The notes under the pieces: model-generated
Told to the model about the DNA's origin: nothing
The model's database searches: none
Seen by the model: only the letters and a program-made list of their open reading frames with translations
Translations under genes and position numbers: made by a program
IMG/VR virus record: IMGVR_UViG_3300035670_000039
Coordinates: 1 to 64,000 of that record
Length of the DNA: 64,000 nucleotides
Source of the DNA: a virus
Strand: one strand, 5' to 3'
Part shown: positions 45,192 through 55,720 of the stretch, piece by piece
How the letters are laid out: each line of letters starts with the position of its first letter
Position numbering within the stretch: the stretch's first letter is position 1

Positions 45192-48100
45192 ATGCCTTAC
45201 GACTATTTAACAATAAATGATAACGATTTAAATAAGGGTCTTACAAGCGCATCTTATTTTTCCACTGATTTACAGGCTTTATACGAACAACAACTAATCA
45301 GTGAGGATATATTTTACGGTGAATCCGATGATGATTTGTTTGAATTTACACTGTATAATAATAACCAACAACTTATAAATTTCAACAGAGTAGTTCCATC
45401 TGTAACATATTCTGTATTGCAAGGTAGTTACAGAGACATTAATAACGTATTAAGATCATATAGATTTGCAAACCCATTTACGAATGTGGTATCGTACAAA
45501 AACGATATTCTATTACATCCACAATTCGACTTAAATGTAAATGGAGTTGGTCCTGGTTTATATTATTTGTTGTATAACCCAGTTAGAAATATAGCCGGTA
45601 ATCCAACAAATAGATTGGTTATAAAAGAAATATCTCCTAGTAGAACTGAGATACGTTTATCTTACGCATTTGATGTAAATAAGAATGAAACATCTAGATT
45701 AGACGCAATTAAAATTTCAACATTCGCGGATAAAAAATATTTGTTGTTGAGAATTTATCAAGACTTAACTGCAATCATTAATAATAATCCAATTGAAAAA
45801 GATTTTCTATCTAACAAAGACAAATACAACTACACAGACATCTGTTTGAAGTTGGGTCTAAAAAGTGAAGCAGAACTACAAGAGTTTGTTAATTCAACAT
45901 ATGTTGGATATAATAGTATTATTAAGTTGAACGGTGATACAGATTCAACAATTTTACAAACAAACAAATTTACAGGTGTTCAAGAACAAATCAATAATTT
46001 CATTTACACTTACAACAATACAGAGTTTACAGAAGCTGAAGTATTGGAATCATTTAGAATTATCACATTAAAGGTATCTCAAGATAGAATATTACAAAAG
46101 AGTTCTATAAATGACATTGATCTACAAAACATACTTGGTTTATTTGAACAAACAATTTATACAGATTGGATATTGCCCAATGTAACTAAATTGTTAGAAA
46201 ATTACCGAATCAAATACTACGGTCTTTATAAAAATGCTTTAAATTTTGATAATGGCAATTTGATCAAGATTTTAACTCATACAAATTATTTAAATCCAAC
46301 TGATGGCGCAGTTAATGTACAAGTAAAACTAGATGCGCCTTTACCTTTACAATATAATGTAAAAACCACTTGTTGGATATCAAATATTTCAATTGCTCCT
46401 CTTTATTTCAAAGTTAACTTGTTTTCTTCAAAGATATCAAGAAAGGTATTTTTAAATGACATAAACTTTGATGTACAAATATCTAAAGTCAGTCCTTCTA
46501 CAGAAAAATATGATGGCAACGATTCTTTCACACTAGATAAATCCAAAATAAGATTGAAAGAAAAGTATAATGATTTATATATCGATTATACAGATTTTAA
46601 TAATTTCATCAATTATTCTTCTGCCGAACTACGCACTAAAATAGCTAAGAATAAGATTAAAGATTATAATCAACTTGACTATATTAAAAAGTCTACGATT
46701 ACATCATCTTTAAATACAAGTGGTATAATTTCTTCTTCATATGGAGAGCTAGTTAGCCAAAAAACTGCTCAACAAATTGCTTTGTTGGATACATTTGATG
46801 AATATGAGTCTTATTTGTTTTTTAACTCATCTAGTATAGATGATAAAATTGAAGAAGCTATTGTATATGATTCAGACAACTATAATAGCTTGGTGTATCA
46901 ACTTCCGGCATATGTAAAGGAAGATTCCGATTCCGCTGATTATATTAAATTTACAGCAATGGTGGGACATTTTTTTGATAACATCTTGGTGTTTATAAAG
47001 AAGTTTCCTAAGTCATATCCAATTTCAAATAACGATTCAAATTATTACCCAAAAAATTATATAGACGAACTACTCAATAGTTTTAGTTGGAATATTGATA
47101 TTGATAAGTTTACTCAAAGTGATTTGAATCAATTATATTTTAATAATCAAGATATTGCTGGGTATAGTTCTTCTTCTTATTTTGATTACGCAAAATCTAT
47201 ATTAAACAGATTTGCCAATAACATTTCTTCTGTTTATAAATCCAAAGGAACTGTAAATTCATTCGAAATGATCCGAACTATGTTTGGAATTCCAGCTGGA
47301 ATAATAACTACCAGAGAATATGGAAGCGCAGATGCTTTTTCAAACCGTGATAATTACTTTGTTTACGATGACATAATCTATATGACCGATTTCAAGGAAA
47401 ACAATTTCTTGAATTTTGAACATACAAGCAGTGACTTTGTTTACACAACCAGTAGTTATTATGCTTCGGGATCTAATATCAATACTTTTACTAGTAGCAC
47501 TGAATATACTTCCCGATTTAATGGTATATCTACAATTGAATTTTCTTTTAGATTCAAATCTACAAACTATGACTTTGGAGATAAGATCAAATTGATGTCC
47601 AAATACAGAAATAAAAAATCTGATTGGGATTTATACATTAAAAAATCAAAGCAAGTTAATTCAGGTCAGTTGGTATTTGAAATTCACCCATACGAATTGG
47701 GAAATACAACTTCAAGTTTAACATTAAATGAGTTACCTCTATTAAACGGGGAAATTTTTACAGTGATGTTAAAGCGTGAGCCTGTGCCAGGAGATTTTGA
47801 CAAATTAAATGTAAGTTCAAGCAAGATTACAAATCAAATTACACCGTTTATTATAGAAGACGATGGTGACTTTGTAATAGAAGACGATGGAGATTTTGTA
47901 ACATTAGCTTCACAGAAAACAACACTAACTTCATCATACTACGTTAACTCCACCAAAGAATTGATTCCATATATTTATAGTTTGTCTACAAATCAATATG
48001 ATGGAAGTACCAAAAACTTTTCAGCAACAAAACGTAAAGTTATAAGTCATACTGTAAATAAAAACTTTTCTTCGGGAAGTTATTATATTGGCAATTATTC

Positions 48101-49706
48101 ATCATCTGTGTCATTTATAGGAAATCTAGATAAAATAAAAGTTTTAAGAGATCCTCTTGATAATCAATATTTCGATGAACATTCATATAACTTGGATTCA
48201 ATATCAATTCCAGATAAAGAAAATGTTTATTCCAATTTGTTTTATTTGTGGAGTTTTGATACTCCTGTGAATTTATATTCACCTAGTTCTATTAGTAAAA
48301 CAGTAGATAATCAAAACATTTATTATCAAACTCAATTCAATGCATATAATTTTGGACAAAAAGAAAAGTATTTTAGTTACCCAACTTGTTCAAATGTATT
48401 AATAGACGAATTTCCATATCAGTTTGATAAGATTAATATAAAACAAACTGTTAATACTAACAACTTTGGTCCTAACTATAAGATCAATAGCAAGATAAAT
48501 AAAATAACAGAGACTGCTTTATCTAATCTTACTCCTTATGATTATTCTACCAGAATTCAAGATAACTTGGGTGATGATTCAATACTCTCTGGATTTTTCA
48601 TAAGTCCATATAATTATTTAAATCAAAAAATAGAGAATTTCATAGGGTTGGATGGTATAGCTGATATCATTGGTGAGCCAGAAAACTTAACTAAACAAAA
48701 TTATGTTGGGTTGGACACATTACAACGTGAGTTTGGTAAAATAAATGAGAAATACATATACCCTCAAGAATTTTACAGTACATACAAATTTTATATCGAC
48801 TTTTCAATATTTGATGTCGTAAGTAAGTTAAAACCAGCAAGATCTAATTTATTAACAGGTGTTCTATTGGAACCAAGTTTATTTGAACGTAAAAAATTTA
48901 ACTACAGAGACGTAGAATTCGTAACAAACAACCAATTTGATTTGTACTTTAACAATAAAGCATCATTTACATCGTCCTTGTTAAACACAAACAATACATC
49001 TAGCTTTACTATAATAACCAGTTCACGTGTTAACGATATCACCCAAGATCAAAATACTTATAATTATTCCCGTCTTGAAATAAAAGACGTAATAGATAGT
49101 CGTGATTTTATTTACGCAAAATATGGAAAGTACGTATATGTTGATTCAAATGGATATAATGTACGTGATACAGTTAATGTAGGCAAAAAAGATTATTATC
49201 AATCTGTTAATAACACTGGATTTGTGGTAACATTTACCTCTTCGTTCAATGAAGTTCAAGTTATTGGATCTGGGTCTGTCACAGGAAGTAAATACTTAAA
49301 AAATTACTATAAAGGCGATGCTTTTAATAGTGGATATTCCAATAGACATTTGAGTAAATTCTCATTTGTCGGTAGTAGAACACAGTATCAAGCGTTAAGC
49401 AGTTCCAAAACACAACTGGTAAACGGACTAAAATTAAATAATGGCGGTAATATCACATATTATACTTATACAAAGGGTAAAAATGATAAAAATAGTACCG
49501 TAGACAGAAGTGGTATTACAAACGGAAGTGAACCAGTTATAACAATACCTGGATTTTTAAGTTTGAATATAGAAACCAACAATGCACCTGCTTATGGTGA
49601 TACAACTGGTTCTATAGGAAGTCCAGATTCATTGTTTACACAACTACCACTAACAGCTTCTTTACAGACCAGTGCAAGTTTGGAAAGATACATAATGAAT
49701 TTATAA
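45192..49706 (+). CDS. Giant baseplate wedge protein, gp7-like position, 1504 aa
   Basis: The largest gene here. Multidomain beta-rich protein. About 600-720: helical arm (FDNILVFIKKFPKSYPISNN, LLNSFSWNIDIDKFTQSDLN) and SVYKSKGTVNSFEMIRTMFG, typical of long phage baseplate proteins. About 765-880: a LamG/concanavalin-like domain (YTSRFNGISTIEFSFRFKST). A short tandem duplication IIEDDGDFVIEDDGDF lies near 895. Size and place after gp25/gp6 point to the gp7-type wedge. The C-terminus has a tail-tip-like region. Confidence 0.75.
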   Translation: MPYDYLTINDNDLNKGLTSASYFSTDLQALYEQQLISEDIFYGESDDDLFEFTLYNNNQQLINFNRVVPSVTYSVLQGSYRDINNVLRSYRFANPFTNVVSYKNDILLHPQFDLNVNGVGPGLYYLLYNPVRNIAGNPTNRLVIKEISPSRTEIRLSYAFDVNKNETSRLDAIKISTFADKKYLLLRIYQDLTAIINNNPIEKDFLSNKDKYNYTDICLKLGLKSEAELQEFVNSTYVGYNSIIKLNGDTDSTILQTNKFTGVQEQINNFIYTYNNTEFTEAEVLESFRIITLKVSQDRILQKSSINDIDLQNILGLFEQTIYTDWILPNVTKLLENYRIKYYGLYKNALNFDNGNLIKILTHTNYLNPTDGAVNVQVKLDAPLPLQYNVKTTCWISNISIAPLYFKVNLFSSKISRKVFLNDINFDVQISKVSPSTEKYDGNDSFTLDKSKIRLKEKYNDLYIDYTDFNNFINYSSAELRTKIAKNKIKDYNQLDYIKKSTITSSLNTSGIISSSYGELVSQKTAQQIALLDTFDEYESYLFFNSSSIDDKIEEAIVYDSDNYNSLVYQLPAYVKEDSDSADYIKFTAMVGHFFDNILVFIKKFPKSYPISNNDSNYYPKNYIDELLNSFSWNIDIDKFTQSDLNQLYFNNQDIAGYSSSSYFDYAKSILNRFANNISSVYKSKGTVNSFEMIRTMFGIPAGIITTREYGSADAFSNRDNYFVYDDIIYMTDFKENNFLNFEHTSSDFVYTTSSYYASGSNINTFTSSTEYTSRFNGISTIEFSFRFKSTNYDFGDKIKLMSKYRNKKSDWDLYIKKSKQVNSGQLVFEIHPYELGNTTSSLTLNELPLLNGEIFTVMLKREPVPGDFDKLNVSSSKITNQITPFIIEDDGDFVIEDDGDFVTLASQKTTLTSSYYVNSTKELIPYIYSLSTNQYDGSTKNFSATKRKVISHTVNKNFSSGSYYIGNYSSSVSFIGNLDKIKVLRDPLDNQYFDEHSYNLDSISIPDKENVYSNLFYLWSFDTPVNLYSPSSISKTVDNQNIYYQTQFNAYNFGQKEKYFSYPTCSNVLIDEFPYQFDKINIKQTVNTNNFGPNYKINSKINKITETALSNLTPYDYSTRIQDNLGDDSILSGFFISPYNYLNQKIENFIGLDGIADIIGEPENLTKQNYVGLDTLQREFGKINEKYIYPQEFYSTYKFYIDFSIFDVVSKLKPARSNLLTGVLLEPSLFERKKFNYRDVEFVTNNQFDLYFNNKASFTSSLLNTNNTSSFTIITSSRVNDITQDQNTYNYSRLEIKDVIDSRDFIYAKYGKYVYVDSNGYNVRDTVNVGKKDYYQSVNNTGFVVTFTSSFNEVQVIGSGSVTGSKYLKNYYKGDAFNSGYSNRHLSKFSFVGSRTQYQALSSSKTQLVNGLKLNNGGNITYYTYTKGKNDKNSTVDRSGITNGSEPVITIPGFLSLNIETNNAPAYGDTTGSIGSPDSLFTQLPLTASLQTSASLERYIMNL

Positions 49707-49752
49707 TTCATATTTTTGAGTAAAATTTAAAACTTATCAATAATTATTATAT

Positions 49753-50394
49753 ATGGCATATTTAAATAACAACATTCTTACAGTGAATGCTGTATTGACT
49801 AAAAAGGGAAGAGAAATACTCGCAAAAACAGGCGGTTTGAATATCACAGCCTTTGCTTTGGCGGATGATGAAATTGACTATACTCAATTCAATCCAAATC
49901 ATCCACTAGGCAGTGCATATTACGACATTGCAATTCGTAACACTCCAATTCAAGAACCTATTACTGATGAATCACAGTCAATGAAGTATAAGTTGGTAAC
50001 TCTAAACGATGGTGTAACATCTGTACCTACTATTATCTTGAATATCTCAGAAATCACTGTTCCAAGAGACTATACTGGGGAAAGTTTAATTAGTCCAAGT
50101 ACAAATCCAACTTATAATGTTACACTTGGATATACAGCCATTTTGGCCAATAAGAACGTTGGAACTTTGATTGTGACCGAAACAAATAGTTTAAATTCAA
50201 CAAGTGCCACAATTCCTACTTTCTCAGGAGATCTAACTTCACAAACATCACAAGTAGTTGTTGGTAATAAATTTAGATTTGTACCAAACGCAGGATTGTC
50301 TAAAACCACAACCACTAATATTACAATTATTGGAAATGAAAGTGGCGGTAATACATCAATTACAGTGACAGTTAAAGTTCCAACAACAACATAA
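49753..50394 (+). CDS. Structural protein, 213 aa
   Basis: The start NNILTVNAVLTKKGREILAK followed by LNITAFALADDEIDYTQFNP is a motif I recall in far-T4-type phage structural proteins ('LTxKGRELLA...ITxFAL.DDEVDY'). The C-terminal ~95 residues form an Ig-like beta domain. The gap of 46 bases before it is the first break in the operon. Confidence 0.78.
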   Translation: MAYLNNNILTVNAVLTKKGREILAKTGGLNITAFALADDEIDYTQFNPNHPLGSAYYDIAIRNTPIQEPITDESQSMKYKLVTLNDGVTSVPTIILNISEITVPRDYTGESLISPSTNPTYNVTLGYTAILANKNVGTLIVTETNSLNSTSATIPTFSGDLTSQTSQVVVGNKFRFVPNAGLSKTTTTNITIIGNESGGNTSITVTVKVPTTT

Positions 50395-50396
50395 TT

Positions 50397-51515
50397 ATGA
50401 TATTTAGTAAATTTAATAACGATGACATCGTAGTAGGTAGAATTAATCAAGTATCTTCTGGTTTATTCGGAACTGGTAGTTTATTTGTTAGTCAATCTAC
50501 GTTTGTGACACAATCAGGTGTTACTGGTCAAGCTAATCAACTCACTGGCTCCAGTCCATACGATGTAAGAAACGGTCAGTATTATTTAGACATTTATTCC
50601 GGCGGAGACTTATACTTTGATGTTGCATATGGTGACTATGCTAATAGTGGAAGTTCTCGTTTTGACGTAACGACTTACTCAACTCCTGTATTGACCAATG
50701 AAACTAAGGTCATTTACTCTCAATACAAAAACACACTTTTACAACCAGGCGACAATTTGTTTACCTTCGCATCTGGAAGCGTCGATAAAACTGTTGAAAG
50801 CCAAGCAATTTATGTAATTAGCTATGCCGCTGATAAATTCAAGGATCAAATTGACCCAGGCCAAATACAAATTACATTTAGTGGCTCAATCGCACCTAAG
50901 AAATTTACCTTTATTGATGATTCTCAAGTAGTGAATAAACAACAGAACTCATACAATTTGATCTCTGGATCAATTGTAAATGGTATTGCTACTCCTTATT
51001 TAAAGAATGGATCTCCAGTATATGCCGGAATAGGGTTGGTTTATCCATCAAATGGAGTTATAGTGTTTAATGCTATAAATCTAGATAAATACGTGGGTAT
51101 TACCGCAGGACAACAGATTTTGAATCGCGCTAACTATTCCAATAGTGTAACTTCTACAAATCGAAGTGGATATTGGAAAGTATGGACCAGAGATTTTTAT
51201 AACGCAATCAGAAGATCTAATTTAACGATGGGCGTGAGAAAGTCTGAATTTGTGCCGTCTACAAATTATTTCGTTCGTGTGAAGAACAAAGAGTTTAACT
51301 ATAGTAACAATCCAACTTTTGTTTCAGATGGTACAGATGGCTTGACTAAAGGAACTATTATCTATCAAGATTTAATTAATAATCCACGAACCTATATTAC
51401 TTCAGTTGGTTTGTATAATGATAATAATGAACTGTTAGCAATTGGTAAAATTAGTCAACCAACGATGAAATCATTTGATAATGAGTTACTAATTAAGGTG
51501 AGAATAGATTTCTAA
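50397..51515 (+). CDS. Tail/baseplate structural protein, 372 aa
   Basis: Beta-rich, Gly/Ser/Tyr-rich protein. The last 50 residues (NNPRTYITSVGLYNDNNELL, AIGKISQPTMKSFDNELLIK) match the end of the 858-aa protein at 52252, a shared module that may bind the same partner. Two bases after the 213-aa gene. Confidence 0.75.
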   Translation: MIFSKFNNDDIVVGRINQVSSGLFGTGSLFVSQSTFVTQSGVTGQANQLTGSSPYDVRNGQYYLDIYSGGDLYFDVAYGDYANSGSSRFDVTTYSTPVLTNETKVIYSQYKNTLLQPGDNLFTFASGSVDKTVESQAIYVISYAADKFKDQIDPGQIQITFSGSIAPKKFTFIDDSQVVNKQQNSYNLISGSIVNGIATPYLKNGSPVYAGIGLVYPSNGVIVFNAINLDKYVGITAGQQILNRANYSNSVTSTNRSGYWKVWTRDFYNAIRRSNLTMGVRKSEFVPSTNYFVRVKNKEFNYSNNPTFVSDGTDGLTKGTIIYQDLINNPRTYITSVGLYNDNNELLAIGKISQPTMKSFDNELLIKVRIDF

Positions 51516-51538
51516 TCTATAATAGTTTGTTTTTATTC

Positions 51539-51546
51539 TATTTATA
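51539..51546 (+). promoter_or_regulatory. TATTTATA motif before a start codon
   Basis: Candidate late promoter, 5 bases before the ATG at 51552. Confidence 0.6.
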
Positions 51547-51551
51547 ATAGA

Positions 51552-52250
51552 ATGATCAAATTTTTTAAAACTCAAGACGTATTAGTTACTAGATTTACTG
51601 TTTCTAAAGAAAAGACGTTTAATAACGTTTTAAATAATCTTTTATCTGGTACAGACGGCACCGATGATAGTGTATTTCCAATACAACTATCCTATTTTTC
51701 TTGTGACAATAATAAATCTGGAAGTTGTGAAGGTGTTTATTTTGATGATATATATTTATCGATGACTCAATTTGAAGAGGCTTCTCAGATAGATTTTTCA
51801 GTGGGTAAATATGTAAATTCCAGTTCTGTTTTCTATCCATCTTCAAGTGCTAAATGGAATCCTGTTGTCAATCCTGTAAATGTTAATGGTACGTATAAAG
51901 GTCAAGTTTATAATACCGTAGATAAGATGTATTATAACGACTATAATAACAGTTATAATATCTTTGGATTTGATGATTACGACAATCAAAGAACTAAACT
52001 AGATTTGACAAATGATTTTTCTTTATATAAATTGTCTGTTTCTCAGACGGGCGATGGCATAAAAAGAAATTCTGTGGTAATATACAATCAATCCGGCGAT
52101 ATAGTTTCAAATATAGAAGATGACGGAAATCACAACTTAATACTAGGCGGTACTTATTTTATTAATAGTTATGAATTTACGACTGGGAGTAAAGATACTG
52201 TAGAAAACCGTGGTACTTATGGTTTGGGTTATTATTTATTGAATACATAG
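51552..52250 (+). CDS. Structural protein, 232 aa
   Basis: Aromatic- and Asn-rich beta protein (SGSCEGVYFDDIYLSMTQFE, DKMYYNDYNNSYNIFGFDDY). The start FFKTQDVLVTRFTVSKEKTF suggests a virion-association segment. No named family. Its stop is one base from the start of the beta-propeller protein, so they probably act together. Confidence 0.65.
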   Translation: MIKFFKTQDVLVTRFTVSKEKTFNNVLNNLLSGTDGTDDSVFPIQLSYFSCDNNKSGSCEGVYFDDIYLSMTQFEEASQIDFSVGKYVNSSSVFYPSSSAKWNPVVNPVNVNGTYKGQVYNTVDKMYYNDYNNSYNIFGFDDYDNQRTKLDLTNDFSLYKLSVSQTGDGIKRNSVVIYNQSGDIVSNIEDDGNHNLILGGTYFINSYEFTTGSKDTVENRGTYGLGYYLLNT

Positions 52251-52251
52251 T

Positions 52252-54828
52252 ATGAGTTTAATTAACATATATAACGAAAGATATGGTACCTCTGTTGCTA
52301 CGAATGGTAACATAATAGCAATAGGAAATCCACCAACTAAAAATTGGCAATATGCGGAAGGATTTTCTCGTAGAGGACAAATATTTTTGGTTCGTAAAAA
52401 TCAATTTCAATCAAATTATGAAGTAATTAAAACTTTGTTTAATGAAAATGAAAATTTACTAACACCATATTACACCGAACAAAGTAGCAGTACAGTTAAT
52501 ACAAGTTCTTTAATTGCTAATAGTGGCAGTTTGCCAAATACAGATGCATCTTGTAGTTATTTAACAATTGAAAACTCTACAAAGTTTGTTTATCAAAGCA
52601 AATATGGCGAAGCACTTGACGTATGTGATTATTTTCTAGCAGCAAGTGATGTTTCTTTTACACAGAGTATAGACAACAGAAACTTTTTTAGTCAAAACCA
52701 AGTAAACATATACGAAATAGATCCCAACTATGTATATGAAAGTGGAAGCATTCAGTCAAAATCCACAGAATATACAAAAGAATCCACAAGTATATACGAA
52801 ATAAGTTCAACTCCTATCGCTTATTTAACATCGTCAAGCAATATACAGTTTGGTAAATCAGTCAGTATATCAAATAATTATTTAGCAGTTGGTGCTCCAG
52901 GTTATAATAACGGCCGAGGATGTGTTTATGTTTTTAAGAATGTAAATAACAGTTATAATTTGGTACAAAAACTAAGCAGCAGTGTTGTATCTGATCCATA
53001 TCAATCTTCATTTGGATTTAGTGTTTGTATAGACAAATATGCTGAAGATAAATTGGTGGTCGGATGTAATCAAGTGTCAGCTAGTAAAGTGTTTCTATTC
53101 ACATCTGGATCAGGTGGATGGAGAATTTCACAAAGGTTTCAAAACATAACAGGATCTGAATACTTAAAGTTGGAAGGATTTGAATTTGATTTATATCCTT
53201 CAGGAAGTTTATCTGCTGCACAGAAAAATAACAGATTTGGATATTCTGTATCTTTACATAAAAACGTATTAGCAATCGGATCACCAAATGATCTTTTATA
53301 CTACGAATATTCAGGATCTAATGTTTTAAGACAAAGAGGTGCGACTTATATTTACGAAAATGGTTTGTGTCCAACAGGATCAAATCAATATTTGTTTATT
53401 AAAAAGATTTATGGCGATGAAATAACCTTCAAAGATAATATGATGGGTTATTCAGTTTCTACACACAATAATAAAGTATTGATTGGATCTCCCAAACCAT
53501 ATTTTCCATTCAGTTCTCTTTATATATCTAGCTCAATCAAATACTATGATAAGTTTTATGATGTAAATGATTACGGTGAATCAAGTTATTGTGGACAATG
53601 TTTGTATTATAATGTAAGTAATTCAATCGTAACTCAAATTACTACAGATCCAATTGCTAAAAGAAAAGAGTACAATAAACCATTTAGTGCTTTTGGATAC
53701 TCCGTTGCTTTATCAGATCCTAATTTAGTGGTGGGGTCTCCTATTCCACTAAATGAAGATTTGTATTTAAGTGTTCCTTTAATAACTGAGTCTGGAAGTT
53801 ATGATGATCCTAGTTATGTAAATACATCTTCATTCAGCCCAGAAAATTGTACTGAAACATCCGATGTTGTATATTTTCAAATAGAGGATACAGTGTATGG
53901 AAGTGGCAGTGTAGTTACAAAAATTGCACTACAAATGGAATCTGATTCATATTCAGACATCGTTGGTAAAGCTTATATTTATGACAACTTAGATTTGAAA
54001 ACAAATTATCCTGTAGGCAATATATTTTATAACAATAATAGTTTGGTAATTAACAATACAGGTAGCGTTTTGAATTTGTTGACAAGAGATCCTATAGATC
54101 CAGATTATTCATCGTTGTATATGGATTATAAGACACTCATAACCACTTACGAAAAACAATATGTGTGTACTATATTGCCAGGAGAGTTTAATATATCAAC
54201 GAATCCAACTGCTACAACTTCATCGCTTATAAATTATTGTGTAATTAATAAGAGCAATTTTAACTTTGAAAATTTGGATATAATTTTAAGATATATAAAC
54301 TACAAAAATGTGGTACCAGGCTCTGAAAAATGGTATTTGAATATGATTTCAAATGACGTTGAACAAAATATTTTTGGATTTTATACATCATCATATTTAA
54401 ACTATAATACCAATTTGTTAACTCCTGAATTGAAAAACATATTGGCTGAGAAAAATCTAGATGTTGATAACGATGGAAAAGTAGACATTTACGATGGTAA
54501 AATGATGTGGAAATATTTCATCAATAAGTTGAATTTCACAAACTACAAGTCTTTTTTGAATACACTAAGCAATCGTAATAATTACGACGACATTATTAGA
54601 TTTTTAGATAATCAAACAGGCAAGTCAATTAAAAATTACGTAAAACAAGACTTCTTCAAGTATCAATATAGTTCTTCTATTGATCCAACTGGATCTTATT
54701 TGGCACCGTACATAACAACTGTGGGATTGTATAGTGGATGTGATTTGGTTGCGGTTGCTAAATTGGCACAACCAATTAAAAATACTGGGGAAATTCCAAT
54801 AAATATTTCTGTTAAATGGGACACTTAA
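52252..54828 (+). CDS. Beta-propeller (FG-GAP) virion protein with a dockerin-like EF-hand, 858 aa
   Basis: Six or so FG-GAP-type repeats: YGTSVATNGNIIAIGNPPTK near the start, FGKSVSISNNYLAVGAPGYN, FGFSVCIDKYAEDKLVVGCN, FGYSVSLHKNVLAIGSPNDL, MGYSVSTHNNKVLIGSPKPY, FGYSVALSDPNLVVGSPIPL. These suggest an integrin-alpha-like propeller spanning about residues 1-500. Near the C-terminus, NLDVDNDGKVDIYDGKMMWK is a calcium-binding loop of dockerin/EF-hand type. The final 50 residues share a module with the protein at 50397. Adhesive, calcium-dependent surface role inferred. Confidence 0.78.
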   Translation: MSLINIYNERYGTSVATNGNIIAIGNPPTKNWQYAEGFSRRGQIFLVRKNQFQSNYEVIKTLFNENENLLTPYYTEQSSSTVNTSSLIANSGSLPNTDASCSYLTIENSTKFVYQSKYGEALDVCDYFLAASDVSFTQSIDNRNFFSQNQVNIYEIDPNYVYESGSIQSKSTEYTKESTSIYEISSTPIAYLTSSSNIQFGKSVSISNNYLAVGAPGYNNGRGCVYVFKNVNNSYNLVQKLSSSVVSDPYQSSFGFSVCIDKYAEDKLVVGCNQVSASKVFLFTSGSGGWRISQRFQNITGSEYLKLEGFEFDLYPSGSLSAAQKNNRFGYSVSLHKNVLAIGSPNDLLYYEYSGSNVLRQRGATYIYENGLCPTGSNQYLFIKKIYGDEITFKDNMMGYSVSTHNNKVLIGSPKPYFPFSSLYISSSIKYYDKFYDVNDYGESSYCGQCLYYNVSNSIVTQITTDPIAKRKEYNKPFSAFGYSVALSDPNLVVGSPIPLNEDLYLSVPLITESGSYDDPSYVNTSSFSPENCTETSDVVYFQIEDTVYGSGSVVTKIALQMESDSYSDIVGKAYIYDNLDLKTNYPVGNIFYNNNSLVINNTGSVLNLLTRDPIDPDYSSLYMDYKTLITTYEKQYVCTILPGEFNISTNPTATTSSLINYCVINKSNFNFENLDIILRYINYKNVVPGSEKWYLNMISNDVEQNIFGFYTSSYLNYNTNLLTPELKNILAEKNLDVDNDGKVDIYDGKMMWKYFINKLNFTNYKSFLNTLSNRNNYDDIIRFLDNQTGKSIKNYVKQDFFKYQYSSSIDPTGSYLAPYITTVGLYSGCDLVAVAKLAQPIKNTGEIPINISVKWDT

Positions 54829-54857
54829 TTATATTTATTATAAAATAGAACAAACAT

Positions 54858-55166
54858 ATGGCAACATCACCAGACGCAAAAGTAATTGACCGTGAATCAT
54901 TAAAGACAAGCTTAGAAGCTAGATTTCTAGCCAAACAAAAAGCTGGCGGTGCGTTTAATGCATATAAAGCTACAAGATTTATACCTGGCGGTACTATGTT
55001 AGATGGACTACAAGGATCAATGGGTTATTCACAAAAATCTCGTCAATATACAGTTAATCCAGGATTTCTTACATCAATAGATAATCAAGAAGAAAATTTT
55101 AACACTAAAGCTTTAAATTACTCAGACACTTTGCCAGGATTTAATACGAAACGATATTTTCGTTGA
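54858..55166 (+). CDS. Hypothetical phage protein, 102 aa
   Basis: Soluble protein starting MATSPDAKVIDRESLKTSLE with several aromatic/Gly turns (IPGGTMLDGLQGSMGYSQKS). Last gene of the structural block, 12 bases before the resolvase. TATTTATT lies 18 bases upstream. No family recognised. Confidence 0.65.
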   Translation: MATSPDAKVIDRESLKTSLEARFLAKQKAGGAFNAYKATRFIPGGTMLDGLQGSMGYSQKSRQYTVNPGFLTSIDNQEENFNTKALNYSDTLPGFNTKRYFR

Positions 55167-55178
55167 TATGTATTTTAA

Positions 55179-55691
55179 ATGGTTATATTAGGTTTAGATT
55201 CATCAACATCAGTTACAGGTTGGGCGTTGAGTAAAGACGGAAGAGTCTTGGACGCTGGTTATATTGACACAAAAAAACTCGAAACTACCAAAGAAAAAAC
55301 GTTTTTTGTTATATCAGAATTGGAAAAAAAGCCTTTAATCAAAGATATTGCCACCATTAACTTAGAAGCCGCTTTAAGCGGATTTGCTGGTGGTTTTACC
55401 AGTCAACAAGTCATCATTACATTAGCCAGACACAATGCTGTCTTTGCATATATTATCGAAGAACACTTCAAGATCAAGGTAAATCTATTATCAGTTAACA
55501 CTATGCGCAAACAGTTGTTTGGCAAATGTAGAATTAAAGGTGTAAAATCAAAAGATTTTGTAAAATCAGAATTAGAATCACTTTGTCCAGATGTAGTTAA
55601 GTTTGCGGTTCTTAATAAAAAAGGCAATTGGGACGAAAGAAACGGTGATATGTACGATGGTATAGTCTGCTCATTATATAAAAAGTTGTGA
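55179..55691 (+). CDS. RuvC-like Holliday-junction resolvase, 170 aa
   Basis: RNase H fold: first strand ILGLDSSTSVTGWALSKDGR with the catalytic Asp at residue 7, a Glu in TINLEAALSGFAGG (about residue 66), and the final acidic pair in RNGDMYDGIVCSLY (about residues 155-163). This order matches RuvC-type phage resolvases that process recombination and replication junctions; T4 uses the unrelated gp49. It opens a replication/recombination set with the primase and SbcDC-like nuclease. Confidence 0.85.
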   Translation: MVILGLDSSTSVTGWALSKDGRVLDAGYIDTKKLETTKEKTFFVISELEKKPLIKDIATINLEAALSGFAGGFTSQQVIITLARHNAVFAYIIEEHFKIKVNLLSVNTMRKQLFGKCRIKGVKSKDFVKSELESLCPDVVKFAVLNKKGNWDERNGDMYDGIVCSLYKKL

Positions 55692-55720
55692 TTTCAAATT
55701 TTGGTGTTATACTAATCTAA

